Positions 34,532 to 43,066 of a stretch of DNA of 64,000 nucleotides are shown one piece after another; the stretch's first letter is position 1; each line of letters opens with the position of its first letter. Location: positions 558,001 through 622,000 of the forward strand of contig QOZR01000001.1 of assembly GCA_003576685.1 (NCBI GenBank), written 5' to 3'. Source of the stretch: Virgifigura deserti (GTDB lineage Bacteria; Pseudomonadota; Alphaproteobacteria; Dongiales; Dongiaceae). Below the pieces are notes generated by a model. The model made no database searches, had not been told where the DNA came from, and was given only the letters and a program-made list of their open reading frames with translations. The translations under genes were made by a program, and so were the position numbers.

Positions 34532-35875
34532 TCAGCTTGAGACGGGGGATTTACCGCCCGGGAAATTGGCGCCGTCCAGCTTGGCGTTCCCAAGATTGGC
34601 ACCCGTGAGATTGGCGTCGCGCAGATCCGCCTCACGGAGGTCGGCATCCCGCAGATCGGCACCGTCGAAATCCGCGCCGATCAGCCGAGCTTGGCACAAG
34701 ACGGTCCTGGTCAGGACCGCACCCATCAGCTTCGCGCGTTCCAGATTGGCCGGGAACAGCCGCGGGCTTGGCGTGAGGTGCTCCACCGGACTCAGATTGG
34801 CAGCCGATAGAGTAGCGCCAGCGAGGTTGGCGCGCGGCAACCGTGCGCCCCGCAGGTCTGCCTGGGTCAGATTCGCCCGCCGGAGATCCGCAAAGGCCAT
34901 GTGGGCCATCGCAAGCTTCGCGTTCGACAGATCAGCCCCAATCATAATGCACCGCTCCAGCACCGCGGCGGACAAGTTCGCACCGGCCAAAGAGGCGCCG
35001 CTCAGATCTGCTTCCGTCAAATCGGCACACCGGCCCTCCTTGCCCAACGAGTTCACCCAGAGCGCATGCGCGGCCAGAATCCCGGGCAGGCGCGACCGGA
35101 TATCGGCCGGCTGTGTCGGCCGGATCGCCGATCTAAACTGGTCGGACAGCATCATCGCGGGTTCGAGAACAGCGCCCCGCAGGTCCGCGTCCATGAAATC
35201 GGCCCCGGTGAGCTCGGCTCCGGTCAGGGTCGCTCCCGTCAGGGTGGCGCCACGGAGATTGGCGCCGGCGAGATCGGCGCTGTCCAAGCGCGTGCCGATC
35301 AGGATCGCATTCCGCAGGTCCGTCCGCTGTAAGCGGGCCCGGGACAGGTTCGCGTCGGTGAGGTCGGCTTGCAGCAGGACGCCGCCCGCCATCTGCGTGC
35401 CAGAGAAATCGGCCCGGTGCGCCATGATCGCGACAAGCTCCACGGGTAACGCGTCGAAGGTGACGAACTGCGGATTGCCGCCCTCGCCATGCAGGGCGAG
35501 GCTGGCCTCACGGAGATCGGCATCGGCGAAGATCGCCTCAGTCAGCTCTGCGCCCCGCAGGCAGACCCCGCGCAGGTCTGCACGCGACAAATCGGCGCCC
35601 CGAAGGTCTGCCACCGCCAGATCGGCGCCGAACAGGGTGGCCATGCGCAGTCGCACGCCGACCAAGCTGGCGTGCCTGAGCTTCGCGCCCGTCAGATCGG
35701 CCTCCGAGAGATCCTGTCGATCGAGGGCGAGGCCAGAGAGATCGTGAAACTTCAGAAGCGCCCGGCGTCCTCCCGGCGCACGGGCGAGAAACCGCCGATG
35801 GAGGGCGATGATTTCGTTCAACTCCGTCTGCGTCAGCTTTGTCCAAGCCGGAGCCGAGTCGGGCGAAGATAGCAA
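34532..35875 (-). CDS. Pentapeptide-repeat protein
   Basis: The 447-residue protein is made largely of A(D/N)LxG-type pentapeptides in three runs, at about 50-110, 160-235 and 290-440 (for example GADLAVADLRGADLSRADLRG and GANLGNAKLDGANFPG). These are interrupted by non-repeat inserts, including LSDQFRSAIRPTQPADIRSRLPGILAAH. Such sequences fold as a right-handed quadrilateral beta-helix. The N-terminal 40 residues (LTQTELNEIIALHRRFLARAPGGRRA) look like a small helical domain often found before these repeats. No signal peptide or membrane helix. Molecular role unknown. Confidence 0.9.
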   Translation of the reverse strand: MLSSPDSAPAWTKLTQTELNEIIALHRRFLARAPGGRRALLKFHDLSGLALDRQDLSEADLTGAKLRHASLVGVRLRMATLFGADLAVADLRGADLSRADLRGVCLRGAELTEAIFADADLREASLALHGEGGNPQFVTFDALPVELVAIMAHRADFSGTQMAGGVLLQADLTDANLSRARLQRTDLRNAILIGTRLDSADLAGANLRGATLTGATLTGAELTGADFMDADLRGAVLEPAMMLSDQFRSAIRPTQPADIRSRLPGILAAHALWVNSLGKEGRCADLTEADLSGASLAGANLSAAVLERCIMIGADLSNAKLAMAHMAFADLRRANLTQADLRGARLPRANLAGATLSAANLSPVEHLTPSPRLFPANLERAKLMGAVLTRTVLCQARLIGADFDGADLRDADLREADLRDANLTGANLGNAKLDGANFPGGKSPVSS

Positions 35876-36193
35876 ATGATGTCTCCCCTCCGAACGGCGC
35901 TGTCCACAGTTGCAATTGGCCGGCGTGGAGCCGCAACCACCTCAGGGGCATAATCTGTAGCAGGGTCCCGCAATTCCGTGGCACCTGCCAGAGAAGCTCT
36001 CGCTGACGCCAGCTGTAGGCCGGTATCCCTTGCAATTTTGTTAAGCGCCACGGAAAGCTTCGCCAGGCTGCTCAGCGTGTGAATCGGCGTGCAGCATTGG
36101 TTCTTCCGCATTTTCGGTGCAATCAGTTCCCTCCGAGGCAGGCTCATCGGTCCGAACGTCTGGCCAAGCTGACGAGCTATCGGCGAATCAAGA

Positions 36194-36230
36194 AACGCCC
36201 GCCCCCGGCTTCCCAGGGCGGGCGTTTGTG
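36194..36230. terminator. Strong hairpin, probable terminator
   Basis: An 11-bp perfect stem AACGCCCGCCC / GGGCGGGCGTT (36194-36204 with 36216-36226) is flanked by AAGAAA on the left and TTGTG on the right, so it could act in either direction. There is no intact gene within 300 bases, suggesting it belonged to a lost gene. Confidence 0.6.
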
Positions 36231-36252
36231 CGTCTGATGTCAGATATCGGTG

Positions 36253-36280
36253 GTTGCGGGGACCCGCAACTGCTTTTATT
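36253..36280 (+). terminator. Hairpin resembling a tRNA-end inverted repeat, terminator-like
   Basis: An inverted repeat GTTGCGGG / CCCGCAAC (36253-36260 with 36263-36270) is followed by TGCTTTTATTT. The first arm, in TGGTTGCGGGG, is also shared with the start of both direct repeats (13533, 30963) and equals the reverse complement of a tRNA 3' end such as CCCCGCAACCA. It may be an att scar, a terminator, or both. Confidence 0.4.
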
Positions 36281-36427
36281 TGCTCCTGTGCGCACCCAGC
36301 ATTCCAGTCGTTTCTCGTTAAGACCGCGGGCTCGAATGCGTTGACGCAGCGCTATTGGGCCAGCGCCACATTCGGGTGCCGGTTAGCACTGCCTTGGACA
36401 ACGGCACCATATGCGCCTTGTCTGCCT

Positions 36428-36547
36428 TCATCCGCGCTGCCGGGACCGCGCGCCCGTCGGCTTCACCAGCAAGATCAAGCCGTCACTGTCCTGGTAGCGG
36501 CCCGGCTTCGTTGCCGCCTTGACCCCAAGTGCCGCCAGCTTGCCCAC
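36428..36547 (-). pseudogene. N-terminal remnant of a tyrosine-type phage integrase
   Basis: From GTG at 36547 the minus strand reads VGKLAALGVKAATKPGRYQDSDGLILLVKPTGARS and stops after 39 codons. This is the typical start of P4-type integrases with the DUF4102 arm-binding domain ('LTALKVKAL..PGRYxDGxGLYLxVxPxGAKSW'). The catalytic domain is absent. It marks the former presence of an integrative element next to the tRNA-end-like hairpin 160 bases away. Confidence 0.65.
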
Positions 36548-36838
36548 GCCTCACGTCCTCCCGTTCCCCCACTCATTCCCACGCTATGAGCCGGTTGTAT
36601 GGGAACGTCAATGAACGTTGGCGTACATAACCTTCGTTATCTACATGTCATTAAACACTTTTAGAGGCGTCGGCATCTTGTCTGGAACATGGGTTGTCGG
36701 ACATCCTGTCCGCCATAAGCACGCCCGAGAGCGGCGGATTGCCGGTGAATTGCGCTTCGCCTCCGGAACATGACGCGCGAGCGTGTTGTTTATCGTTCGT
36801 CGGTTCCGTCGAGCATGAGGCAGATGCTACGCCATTAA

Positions 36839-37108
36839 TCTCCGCAAGCCGGACAATCGAAATCGACCTCGCTTCGGGCTGTCGCGATAGGCGCGACCGC
36901 CGTCGGTGCGCTCGCTGTTGGCGCACTGGCTTTCGGCGCGTTGGCGATCGGCCATCTTGCAATCCGGAAAGCGCGGATACGGTCTCTAGCGATTGACGAG
37001 TTGACCGTACAGAGGCTGCGCATCGCCGAACAGCCAATCTCGCAGGCGGCGCATTCCGCTGCTGGAAGGAACCAGACGGAGCTGGACGACGCATCGCCCA
37101 TGCCGTGA
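36839..37108 (+). pseudogene. GALA-repeat small protein frame without a start codon
   Basis: The plus-strand frame after the TAA at 36836 reads SLRAVAIGATAVGALAVGALAFGALAIGHLAI, RKARIRSLAIDELTVQRLRI. This is a regular 5-residue repeat of the form (A-V/I/F-G-A-L) and a conserved charged tail that I have seen in short proteins of alphaproteobacteria. No ATG, GTG or TTG lies in frame upstream before the stop, so either the 5' end is lost or an unusual start is used. The family function is unknown. Confidence 0.5.
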
Positions 37109-37149
37109 CCGATGGACGTGTGCGGGGTCGCGGACGGTCGTCCAAGTTG

Positions 37150-37398
37150 CTAACAAAAACGGTGGATAAATTTGTGGGGAGCGTAGTTGAGCCGGCCTTT
37201 TCCCACGGCTTGGTTAATATGCCCATTTTTTGGGCAGTCATTGACGGGCTTGATAATTAATAATTTTTTAAGGCAGCGATCAACATTTTGCAAACGCTCG
37301 TCAATTTTGTCGATTTTGTGACTGCGGTGGAAAACATTACAGTGCTCTGCCGCTTCTTTAGTGTCGAGCGTTTGGATAGAGTCAATGGGGCGGCTCAC
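37150..37398 (-). CDS. Possible small hypothetical protein in an AT-rich patch
   Basis: This 82-codon frame (MSRPIDSIQTLDTKEAAEHC, then IDKIDERLQNVDRCLKKLLI) lies in sequence much richer in A+T than the surroundings. A helical, charged middle makes it protein-like, but there is no family match and no clear ribosome site. The opposite strand has no better candidate. The base composition suggests foreign origin. Confidence 0.3.
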   Translation of the reverse strand: MSRPIDSIQTLDTKEAAEHCNVFHRSHKIDKIDERLQNVDRCLKKLLIIKPVNDCPKNGHINQAVGKGRLNYAPHKFIHRFC

Positions 37399-37520
37399 TT
37401 GGAAGACCGAGTCTTGACCAGAAATAGGCGAGAATTTCCGTCACACTTTACCTCTCCTGCCTCCACAAACTTGGCCTCTTCTTTCTCTTAGCTCATCGCG
37501 CGGATTGAAAGAGGCCCGAC

Positions 37521-37715
37521 TTAGGACGGCTCTGGAATCGGGCTCGGCGGTGGCCTCGATGGAGTGCTCGGAAAAGGTGGCTCCAGCGGTGGCTTGTCCG
37601 GTGGATCGGCGGGCGGAACCGGCCCCGGCGGCGGTGTCGGCGGCATCGGGATGGGCCGCTCGTCCGGTGCCTCGTCGGGTGGCGGACCGGGTGGTTTTGG
37701 CTGCTGAAAATCCAT
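37521..37715 (-). CDS. Small proline-rich protein
   Basis: The 64-residue product is about 45% Pro (MDFQQPKPPGPPPDEAPDER and PPTPPPGPVPPADPPDKPP). It has a good ribosome site, GGGAGAG, six to eight bases before the ATG at 37715. No signal peptide or membrane segment is visible. Low-complexity proteins of this kind are found as short hypotheticals in alphaproteobacteria. Function unknown. Confidence 0.5.
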   Translation of the reverse strand: MDFQQPKPPGPPPDEAPDERPIPMPPTPPPGPVPPADPPDKPPLEPPFPSTPSRPPPSPIPEPS

Positions 37716-37823
37716 GACTCTCTCCCTCGCGAAACCGTTTTATGGCTATTCGAGATAGTGAGGTCGAGATAGTGAGGTTTGGACCTCCTGCCGACGGCCA
37801 TCCGTGCGATGGCCGCAAAACGC

Positions 37824-37852
37824 GCCCGAGGCGGCATCTCGCCGCCTCGGGC
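37824..37852 (-). terminator. Rho-independent terminator after the chemoreceptor remnant
   Basis: A 12-bp perfect stem GCCCGAGGCGGC / GCCGCCTCGGGC with a 5-base loop is followed on the minus strand by GCGTTTTGC. It sits 18 bases after the stop of the MCP-tail frame on the same strand, as expected for its original terminator. Confidence 0.75.
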
Positions 37853-37870
37853 TTGTGGTCGGGTTGTCTT

Positions 37871-37966
37871 TCAGCTTGCGCGGACGGCGGCGAGGAAGTT
37901 GTCGACCCCGCTCTGCAGGCTGGCGGACTGCTGGGCGAGCGCGCCGGCGGCGTCGAGCAACTCGTG
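37871..37966 (-). pseudogene. C-terminal tail of a methyl-accepting chemotaxis protein (remnant)
   Basis: The minus-strand frame ending at 37871 reads HELLDAAGALAQQSASLQSG then VDNFLAAVRAS. This matches the standard last 30 residues of alphaproteobacterial chemoreceptors ('AAxELxQQSxxLRxEVDxFLxxVRAA'). Nothing of the signalling or sensor domain precedes it within the frame. With its own terminator still attached, it appears to be the 3' end of a deleted chemoreceptor gene. Confidence 0.65.
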
Positions 37967-38223
37967 CCTTGATGCCAGCACGGGATAGGATGGAAAACCA
38001 AAACGTTGCGCCAACCCAGTTCTCCGCAATCCATATCACGCCCAAAATGGGCGAGCCGGAGAATGCGCCTTAAATATTTTCTTCTCTATTAACTTCGTTT
38101 CTTAACAAGAAACAACGTCAGAAGACCGTCTTCGGGCGCATGCATCTCTCTTTCGGAACCATCCACAGATCGCGGGGGTTTAGAAACGAAAACAGCAACA
38201 CCCAAATTTCGCGGGATCAAGCC

Positions 38224-39384
38224 ATGCTCACCAAAGACGATCTCGGCCGGCTAATGACCGCCGATGCTACTCCCGCCGTTTCGATCTTTCTGCCGACCCA
38301 CATCGCGGGTCGCGAGGTTCGGCAGGATCCGATTCGATTGAAGGATCTGCTGGGAGAGGCCGCGCGACAGCTAACCGAAACGGGTCTACGCGGGCCCGAG
38401 GCCGACCAGATCTTGGCCCCGGCCCTCGAACTCGTCGAGGACTACACCTTCTGGCGTCATCAGGATCGCGGCCTGGCCCTGTTTCTGGCGCCGGGCATCT
38501 TCCACCGCTACCGGGTCCCGATCGATCTTCCGGAACTGGTCGTCGTCGCCAAGCGGTTCCACGTCAAGCCGTTGTTGACGCTGCTCGCCGCCGACGGCCT
38601 GTTCTTTGTCCTCGCCGTCACCGCGGGCAAGGTGAGGTTGTTCGAGGCCTCACGTTTCGGCATGGCGGAGTGCGACGACGTGGATCTGCCGGACAGCGTC
38701 GCCGCCATTTCAGGTGAGACGGACTACCAAAACATGCTGCATGCGAGCCCCGTCGCCCGGCCACGCACCGCAGCACCGGTCGGTATCCCAAAAACCCACA
38801 ACTTCGGCGAGGATCCGGAAGAGCAGCGTAAGGCGCAACTGGTCGAGTTCATCCGTCGCGTTTCACGTGGCGTGGAGGATTATCTCGACGACACCCAGGC
38901 ATCTTTGGTGCTCGCCGCCGAACCGGAGATCGAGGGCCATTTCCGAAAAATCTACAAGCCCAAGCACCTCCTGCCGAAGGGGGTGGAGATCAATCCTGAC
39001 GCCCTCGACATGGACGATCTGCACCGGCGCGCCTACGCGCTCGTCCGGCCAGAGTTCACCAAGGCGCGGGAGGAGGCCGTCGGCCAGTTCCAAACCCTGT
39101 GCGGTAACGGGGACTCGCGGGCCGAGACGCGGGTCGACGAGATCGTGAAGGCGGCGCGCTTCGGCCGGGTGGATACTCTGTTCGTCGCGGCCGACGCACG
39201 ATGCTGGGGCCGGTTCGACGAGACCGCGAACCAGGTCGCCCTCCAGGACAGCGCGACAGCCGACAACGAGGACCTGCTGGATTACGCCGCCGTTCAGACC
39301 CTGGTGCAGGGCGGGCAGGTCAATGTGATGGACAAGGGCGACCTGCCGCGCGGCGATCTCGCCGCGGCCATCCTCCGCTACTGA
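38224..39384 (+). CDS. baeRF-type (archaeo-eukaryotic release factor-like) protein
   Basis: The 386-residue protein has the layout of bacterial aeRF1-like families: an N-terminal domain with VSIFLPTH and GLALFLAPGIFHRYRVP, a central domain with PLLTLLAADGLFFVLAVTAGKVRLFEAS, and a C-terminal domain with VDTLFVAADARCWGRFD. Related proteins are listed as host-factor-like, and roles in ribosome rescue or stress have been proposed but not shown. The ATG at 38224 (MLTKDDLGRLM) is the natural start. It is followed 27 bases later by a 110-residue gene on the same strand. Confidence 0.78.
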   Translation: MLTKDDLGRLMTADATPAVSIFLPTHIAGREVRQDPIRLKDLLGEAARQLTETGLRGPEADQILAPALELVEDYTFWRHQDRGLALFLAPGIFHRYRVPIDLPELVVVAKRFHVKPLLTLLAADGLFFVLAVTAGKVRLFEASRFGMAECDDVDLPDSVAAISGETDYQNMLHASPVARPRTAAPVGIPKTHNFGEDPEEQRKAQLVEFIRRVSRGVEDYLDDTQASLVLAAEPEIEGHFRKIYKPKHLLPKGVEINPDALDMDDLHRRAYALVRPEFTKAREEAVGQFQTLCGNGDSRAETRVDEIVKAARFGRVDTLFVAADARCWGRFDETANQVALQDSATADNEDLLDYAAVQTLVQGGQVNVMDKGDLPRGDLAAAILRY

Positions 39385-39411
39385 CGCCCAGCAACGGACC
39401 CGGTAGCCGAT

Positions 39412-39744
39412 ATGACGCTCTGGAGAATTCGACCGGTGGCCCAGCCTCACGACTCCCGCTGGCTGAATTATCCCATCTGGAGGGAAGTCATCGTGCGCGC
39501 GGATACGGCGGCGCTCGCCCGCCTGGTCGCCGCCCGGCTGGAATACGACCCCGATGAGCCGCCGACCGGGAACGAGAGTTCCACCTTCCGAAGCGCCTTC
39601 GAGGACGAGAAACTGTATTGGGTGGTGGAACTCGGCCCCGATGAAGCGGCGGCCATCGGCGACGCGGCAGGCGGGAGCGGCATCGTTCTCGCCCTACCCT
39701 TTCCTGAAGCCGAACGGGAGCGGGACGCCGAGGGATACGACTAA
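39412..39744 (+). CDS. Hypothetical protein, 110 residues
   Basis: A soluble acidic protein with a pattern of RWLNYPIWREVIVRADTAALARLVAARLEYDP followed by FEDEKLYWVVELGP and GIVLALPFPEAERE. It reads as a small alpha-beta domain. It follows the baeRF gene by 27 bases and is probably co-transcribed. I do not recognise the family. Confidence 0.65.
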   Translation: MTLWRIRPVAQPHDSRWLNYPIWREVIVRADTAALARLVAARLEYDPDEPPTGNESSTFRSAFEDEKLYWVVELGPDEAAAIGDAAGGSGIVLALPFPEAERERDAEGYD

Positions 39745-40056
39745 GAGTGTCCGACAGAACCTGGCCTTGAGTCGCCGGAATGGCGGCGATACCGTTAAAC
39801 TCCCGATCAATAACTGAGATATAAAGAAAAAATTATCTGGTATTATAATACTATTTCTTTCCCGATAACATTCGCAACGATCCGGTCAATAGCACATTAA
39901 CTGCGCGCTAATAAGTTGCGCGTTAGTGTCGCCTCATAAATAGGCCGCGTATTTCGAATTCTCGTGCGAATCAGTTCCCAACATTTGGCGTACAAACGCC
40001 GGAACCGTCACACGAGGCTCGGCCGCTTCCCTCGCGGACATGAGGCGGAGAGATCA
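39745..40056. other. AT-rich intergenic stretch with a 12-bp palindrome
   Basis: This 312-base gap is clearly richer in A+T than its surroundings. It contains the perfect palindrome GTATTATAATAC at 39840-39851 and two similar tracts around 39900-39930 (AACTGCGCGCTAATA and AAGTTGCGCGTTAGT). It should carry the promoter of the following lipoprotein gene. No coding frame is supported. Confidence 0.45.
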
Positions 40057-40920
40057 ATGTCGGATTGTCAGCATCGCCGGTGGATCGGCTTCGTAGCGCT
40101 TGCACTGCCCCTGTACCTCGCCGGCTGCGCCAGCACCACGCCGCCGCCCTTCCCCTTGGCGGAAGAAGAGAACGATATCGTGCGCGCACTCGGTATCGAG
40201 CGGAGCGGCTCGCGTTACAGTGGCACGCTTTATCTGGCCGGTCTGCCATCGACGGCCACCGACTTTCCCACCGCAGCTCAGGATCGATCAAGCCCGCAGC
40301 CGCAATCTCCGGTTTCGACAGCGGCCGGCGATGTTCGGTTGTCTCAATCCGAATCCGCTGTCGCTCAAGACAGCGCCCTGAGCGAAGCATCGCTGCCGCC
40401 ACAGCCAAGCCGTTCGGCAGTCAATCGGTCCCGTTGGCAAGCCATCCCCCTGCCGACACCGTCAACAGCGCAGAGCGCAGCCCGCCCCGTCGTGAAAGAG
40501 GCGGCCGCTCCGAATGCCGGGGACACGCCTGCCGCGCCCGCGGTTGCTGTCCCGCCGATCCTGACGATGGAGGTCGAGAGCGGCCCTGGTACGCCGATCT
40601 ATCACGTCCAGCTTGCCGCCTACCGCAGGAAGGATCAGGCCGAGGCCGGATGGGAGCGCCTGACGGCCGCCGCGGCGAGTCTGCTCGGCGATCTCAAGCC
40701 GCTCATTCGACGGGTCGATCTGGGACCTGACAAAGGGGTTTTCTTCCGCCTTCAGACCGGCCTCTTCACCGAGCATACTGACGCCACGAGCCTGTGCCGG
40801 AACCTGCTGGCGCGCGGCATCGACTGCTTGGTGGTGAAGGTGCTGCACCCGGAGGTGCCTCGCGAGAGCGCTATGCAGCGACGATACGCTACCGAGAGGG
40901 TAGCGTCGTCGCCTGCCTGA
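40057..40920 (+). CDS. Lipoprotein with C-terminal SPOR-like domain
   Basis: The 287-residue protein has a lipoprotein signal with lipobox LYLAGC (Cys about residue 25), a long Pro/Ser/Ala-rich linker (about 60-190), and a C-terminal alpha-beta domain of about 75 residues: IYHVQLAAYRRKDQAEAGWERL, FFRLQTGLFTE and DATSLCRNLLARGIDCLVVKV. This is the SPOR fold that binds denuded peptidoglycan. GGAGAG precedes the ATG at 40057. Expected location: periplasm or outer membrane, at cell-wall remodelling sites. Confidence 0.83.
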   Translation: MSDCQHRRWIGFVALALPLYLAGCASTTPPPFPLAEEENDIVRALGIERSGSRYSGTLYLAGLPSTATDFPTAAQDRSSPQPQSPVSTAAGDVRLSQSESAVAQDSALSEASLPPQPSRSAVNRSRWQAIPLPTPSTAQSAARPVVKEAAAPNAGDTPAAPAVAVPPILTMEVESGPGTPIYHVQLAAYRRKDQAEAGWERLTAAAASLLGDLKPLIRRVDLGPDKGVFFRLQTGLFTEHTDATSLCRNLLARGIDCLVVKVLHPEVPRESAMQRRYATERVASSPA

Positions 40921-40937
40921 TCGCCTTCTAGGCGACC

Positions 40938-42779
40938 TTATTCCCCGTCGTTGCGGATGAGGCCGCGAGTCTGCCGCTCGACGAGCCCCGCATAGTAGCC
41001 CCCGCTCCGCATCAGCGCCCTATGAGTCCCGGATTCGGCGATCCGGCCTTCCTTGAGAACGATGATCCGGTCGGCATGCACGACCGTCGATAGCCGGTGG
41101 GCGATCACGAAGCTGGTCCGGCCCTTCAGTAGCCGGTCCAGCGCGTCTTGGACGAACGCTTCCGACTCGGCGTCGAGCGACGATGTCGCTTCATCGAGAA
41201 TCACGATCGGCGGGTTCTTGATGAGGGCGCGGGCAATCGCAATCCGCTGCCGCTCGCCGACGGACAGGCGACCGCCCCGCTCGCCGACATAGGTGTCATA
41301 ACCCTGCGGAAGCTGCATGACGAAGTCGTGCGCGTTGGCCGCGCGGGCCGCCGCCTCAATCTCCGCAGTGGATGCCTCCGGCCGGCCATAGGCGATGTTG
41401 CTGCGCACCGTATCGTTGAAGAGCAGCGGGTCCTGAAGGACGACGCCGATCTGGCGCCGCAGGGAGTCCTGCTTCAGCAACCGCAGATCCGTTCCGTCGA
41501 GCCGGATGGTGCCGCTGAGCGGATCGTGAAGCCGCATCAGCAAAGCCATCAGCGTCGTCTTGCCCGATCCGCTGGGACCGACGATCGCCAGGGTCTCGCC
41601 GGGGTGAACCGTGAGATCGATCCCCTGCAGCAGCGACCGCGCGCGCTCCTCGTAGGAGAAGGACACATTCTCGAACGCGACGGCACCGTGTACCTTCGTG
41701 ATGTCCTGCGCGTCCGGGCGGTCGGGAACCTGCTCCCGGACGTCGAGCATCGCGAAGATCTCGTCGAGCGAGACCGAGGCGCGGTGCAGCGTTTGATAGA
41801 TGCCGCTCAAGCCCTGGACCGGGCCGAACAGGCCGCCGACATAGCCGATGAAGGCGACGACCGTGCCGACGGTGATGTCGCCCCGGAGCACCAGCACGCC
41901 ACCGAAGGCGATCGCCGCGATCCGCGCCGCGGCGATCACCATGTTGGTGACGGCGCTGAAGCCGGTGTCGACGCCGACGCCGCGGATCACGACCCGATTC
42001 GCCATGTTCACGTCTCGCAGGAATCGCTGCCGCTCCGAGTCCTCCATCGCGAAGCTGCGGACGGTAATGATCCCTGACAGCACCTCGTTGAAGCGCGAAT
42101 AGATGCGCGCCCAGCTGTCGAGCAGCGTCCGTTCCCGCCGGGTCTGCTCGGGTGCGGCGAAGGCCGCGATCAGTGCCGGCATCGGCGCGAAGCAGGTCAC
42201 CAGCAGCGCCAGACGCCAGTCCAGCCGGATCATGATCGCCAGAGCGATGACGAGATAGACGACGGCCGGAAACAGGTTGAACAGGATCTGCATCACCGCG
42301 CCGATGAAGCCTTGGATGCTGCGATCCAGCCGAGTGATGATCGCGCCCACCCCTTCGCCCTGCTGCAGGCGCAGCGGAGCACGGTGAAGCCGCTCGACGG
42401 TCGCCTCAAGCAATGCGTACTGAACGCCGATTCGGCTTTTCCAGCTCAGCCAGTTGGAGAGGCCGCCGATCCCTTCCCGGACAATGCCCAGAAGCAGAAG
42501 GCCGACGACGCCGACGATCAACGGCCGCACGCCCTGACCGGCGGTGAGCTCGTCGAAGATGTATTTCAGGACCAGCGGCTCCGCGGCGTTTATGCTGGCC
42601 AGCGCCAGAGTCAGAAGAAAGATCGCGCCGATCGAACGCCGAAACGGGGCGGCATATCGTAGAGCGCGGCGCAGACGCTGCAGGCGATGCATGAGGGCCG
42701 TCGATCGCCGGGCAGGACGGCGACGCCTCGCCGCGGCGAGCGCGGGAGGGAGGGGGTCGTGAAGAGCCGAGTCGCTCAT
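40938..42779 (-). CDS. ABC exporter half-transporter (permease-ATPase fusion)
   Basis: The 613-residue protein has six membrane helices (about 55-350) and an ATP-binding domain (about 385-610) with Walker A GPSGSGKTTLMAL, the signature LSVGERQRIAIARAL, Walker B IVILDEATSSLD and the H-loop FVIAHRLSTV. The full-length 'MsbA/MDR-like' architecture suggests homodimeric export of a lipid or drug. The ATG at 42779 (MSDSALHDPLPP) has no strong ribosome site; a short basic arm follows. Substrate cannot be told. It is divergent from the peptide-type binding protein gene. Confidence 0.88.
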   Translation of the reverse strand: MSDSALHDPLPPALAAARRRRPARRSTALMHRLQRLRRALRYAAPFRRSIGAIFLLTLALASINAAEPLVLKYIFDELTAGQGVRPLIVGVVGLLLLGIVREGIGGLSNWLSWKSRIGVQYALLEATVERLHRAPLRLQQGEGVGAIITRLDRSIQGFIGAVMQILFNLFPAVVYLVIALAIMIRLDWRLALLVTCFAPMPALIAAFAAPEQTRRERTLLDSWARIYSRFNEVLSGIITVRSFAMEDSERQRFLRDVNMANRVVIRGVGVDTGFSAVTNMVIAAARIAAIAFGGVLVLRGDITVGTVVAFIGYVGGLFGPVQGLSGIYQTLHRASVSLDEIFAMLDVREQVPDRPDAQDITKVHGAVAFENVSFSYEERARSLLQGIDLTVHPGETLAIVGPSGSGKTTLMALLMRLHDPLSGTIRLDGTDLRLLKQDSLRRQIGVVLQDPLLFNDTVRSNIAYGRPEASTAEIEAAARAANAHDFVMQLPQGYDTYVGERGGRLSVGERQRIAIARALIKNPPIVILDEATSSLDAESEAFVQDALDRLLKGRTSFVIAHRLSTVVHADRIIVLKEGRIAESGTHRALMRSGGYYAGLVERQTRGLIRNDGE

Positions 42780-43066
42780 TGCGGTGATCGATCGTTGGCG
42801 CCGGTCGCTCCGGCGCGGTGATGGGATGTGAGAGAGTCCGCCGAACGTGGTTAAAAAGCCGTAAAACGCCCCTCGACGTTTCCCAGTCCGAATCGGCCGA
42901 CCGACCATATGCGCGCTAGTACCGGTGCTTTGGAAAACGTCCGCGGCGACGCGATGTCATGAGTTCACGACCCGACGGATTGCCGCTAAGATCGGCCGAC
43001 CTCCAGCGATAACCGCTGGCATGATCCAAATAAGATTCCACTTCGACAGACAAACGGGAGGCGTTG

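Larger units (their letters stand above)
35876..36427. other. Mostly non-coding stretch with two hairpins
   Basis: A minus-strand frame at 35833-36147 (104 residues, MSLPRRELIAPKMRKNQCC) is open but overlaps the pentapeptide gene start and has no recognisable pattern, so I do not call it. The stretch holds two strong hairpins, listed separately, and otherwise nothing I can name. Confidence 0.45.

Noticed and set aside
34144..34662. A minus-strand protein of 172 residues between the kinase and the pentapeptide gene
   Set aside because: It overlaps both neighbours in other frames and consists of Arg/Pro/Ala-rich shadow sequence; the 295-base gap itself shows nothing I can name.
35833..36147. 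A 104-codon minus-strand frame before the pentapeptide gene
   Set aside because: It overlaps the pentapeptide gene start, has no family pattern and no good ribosome site.
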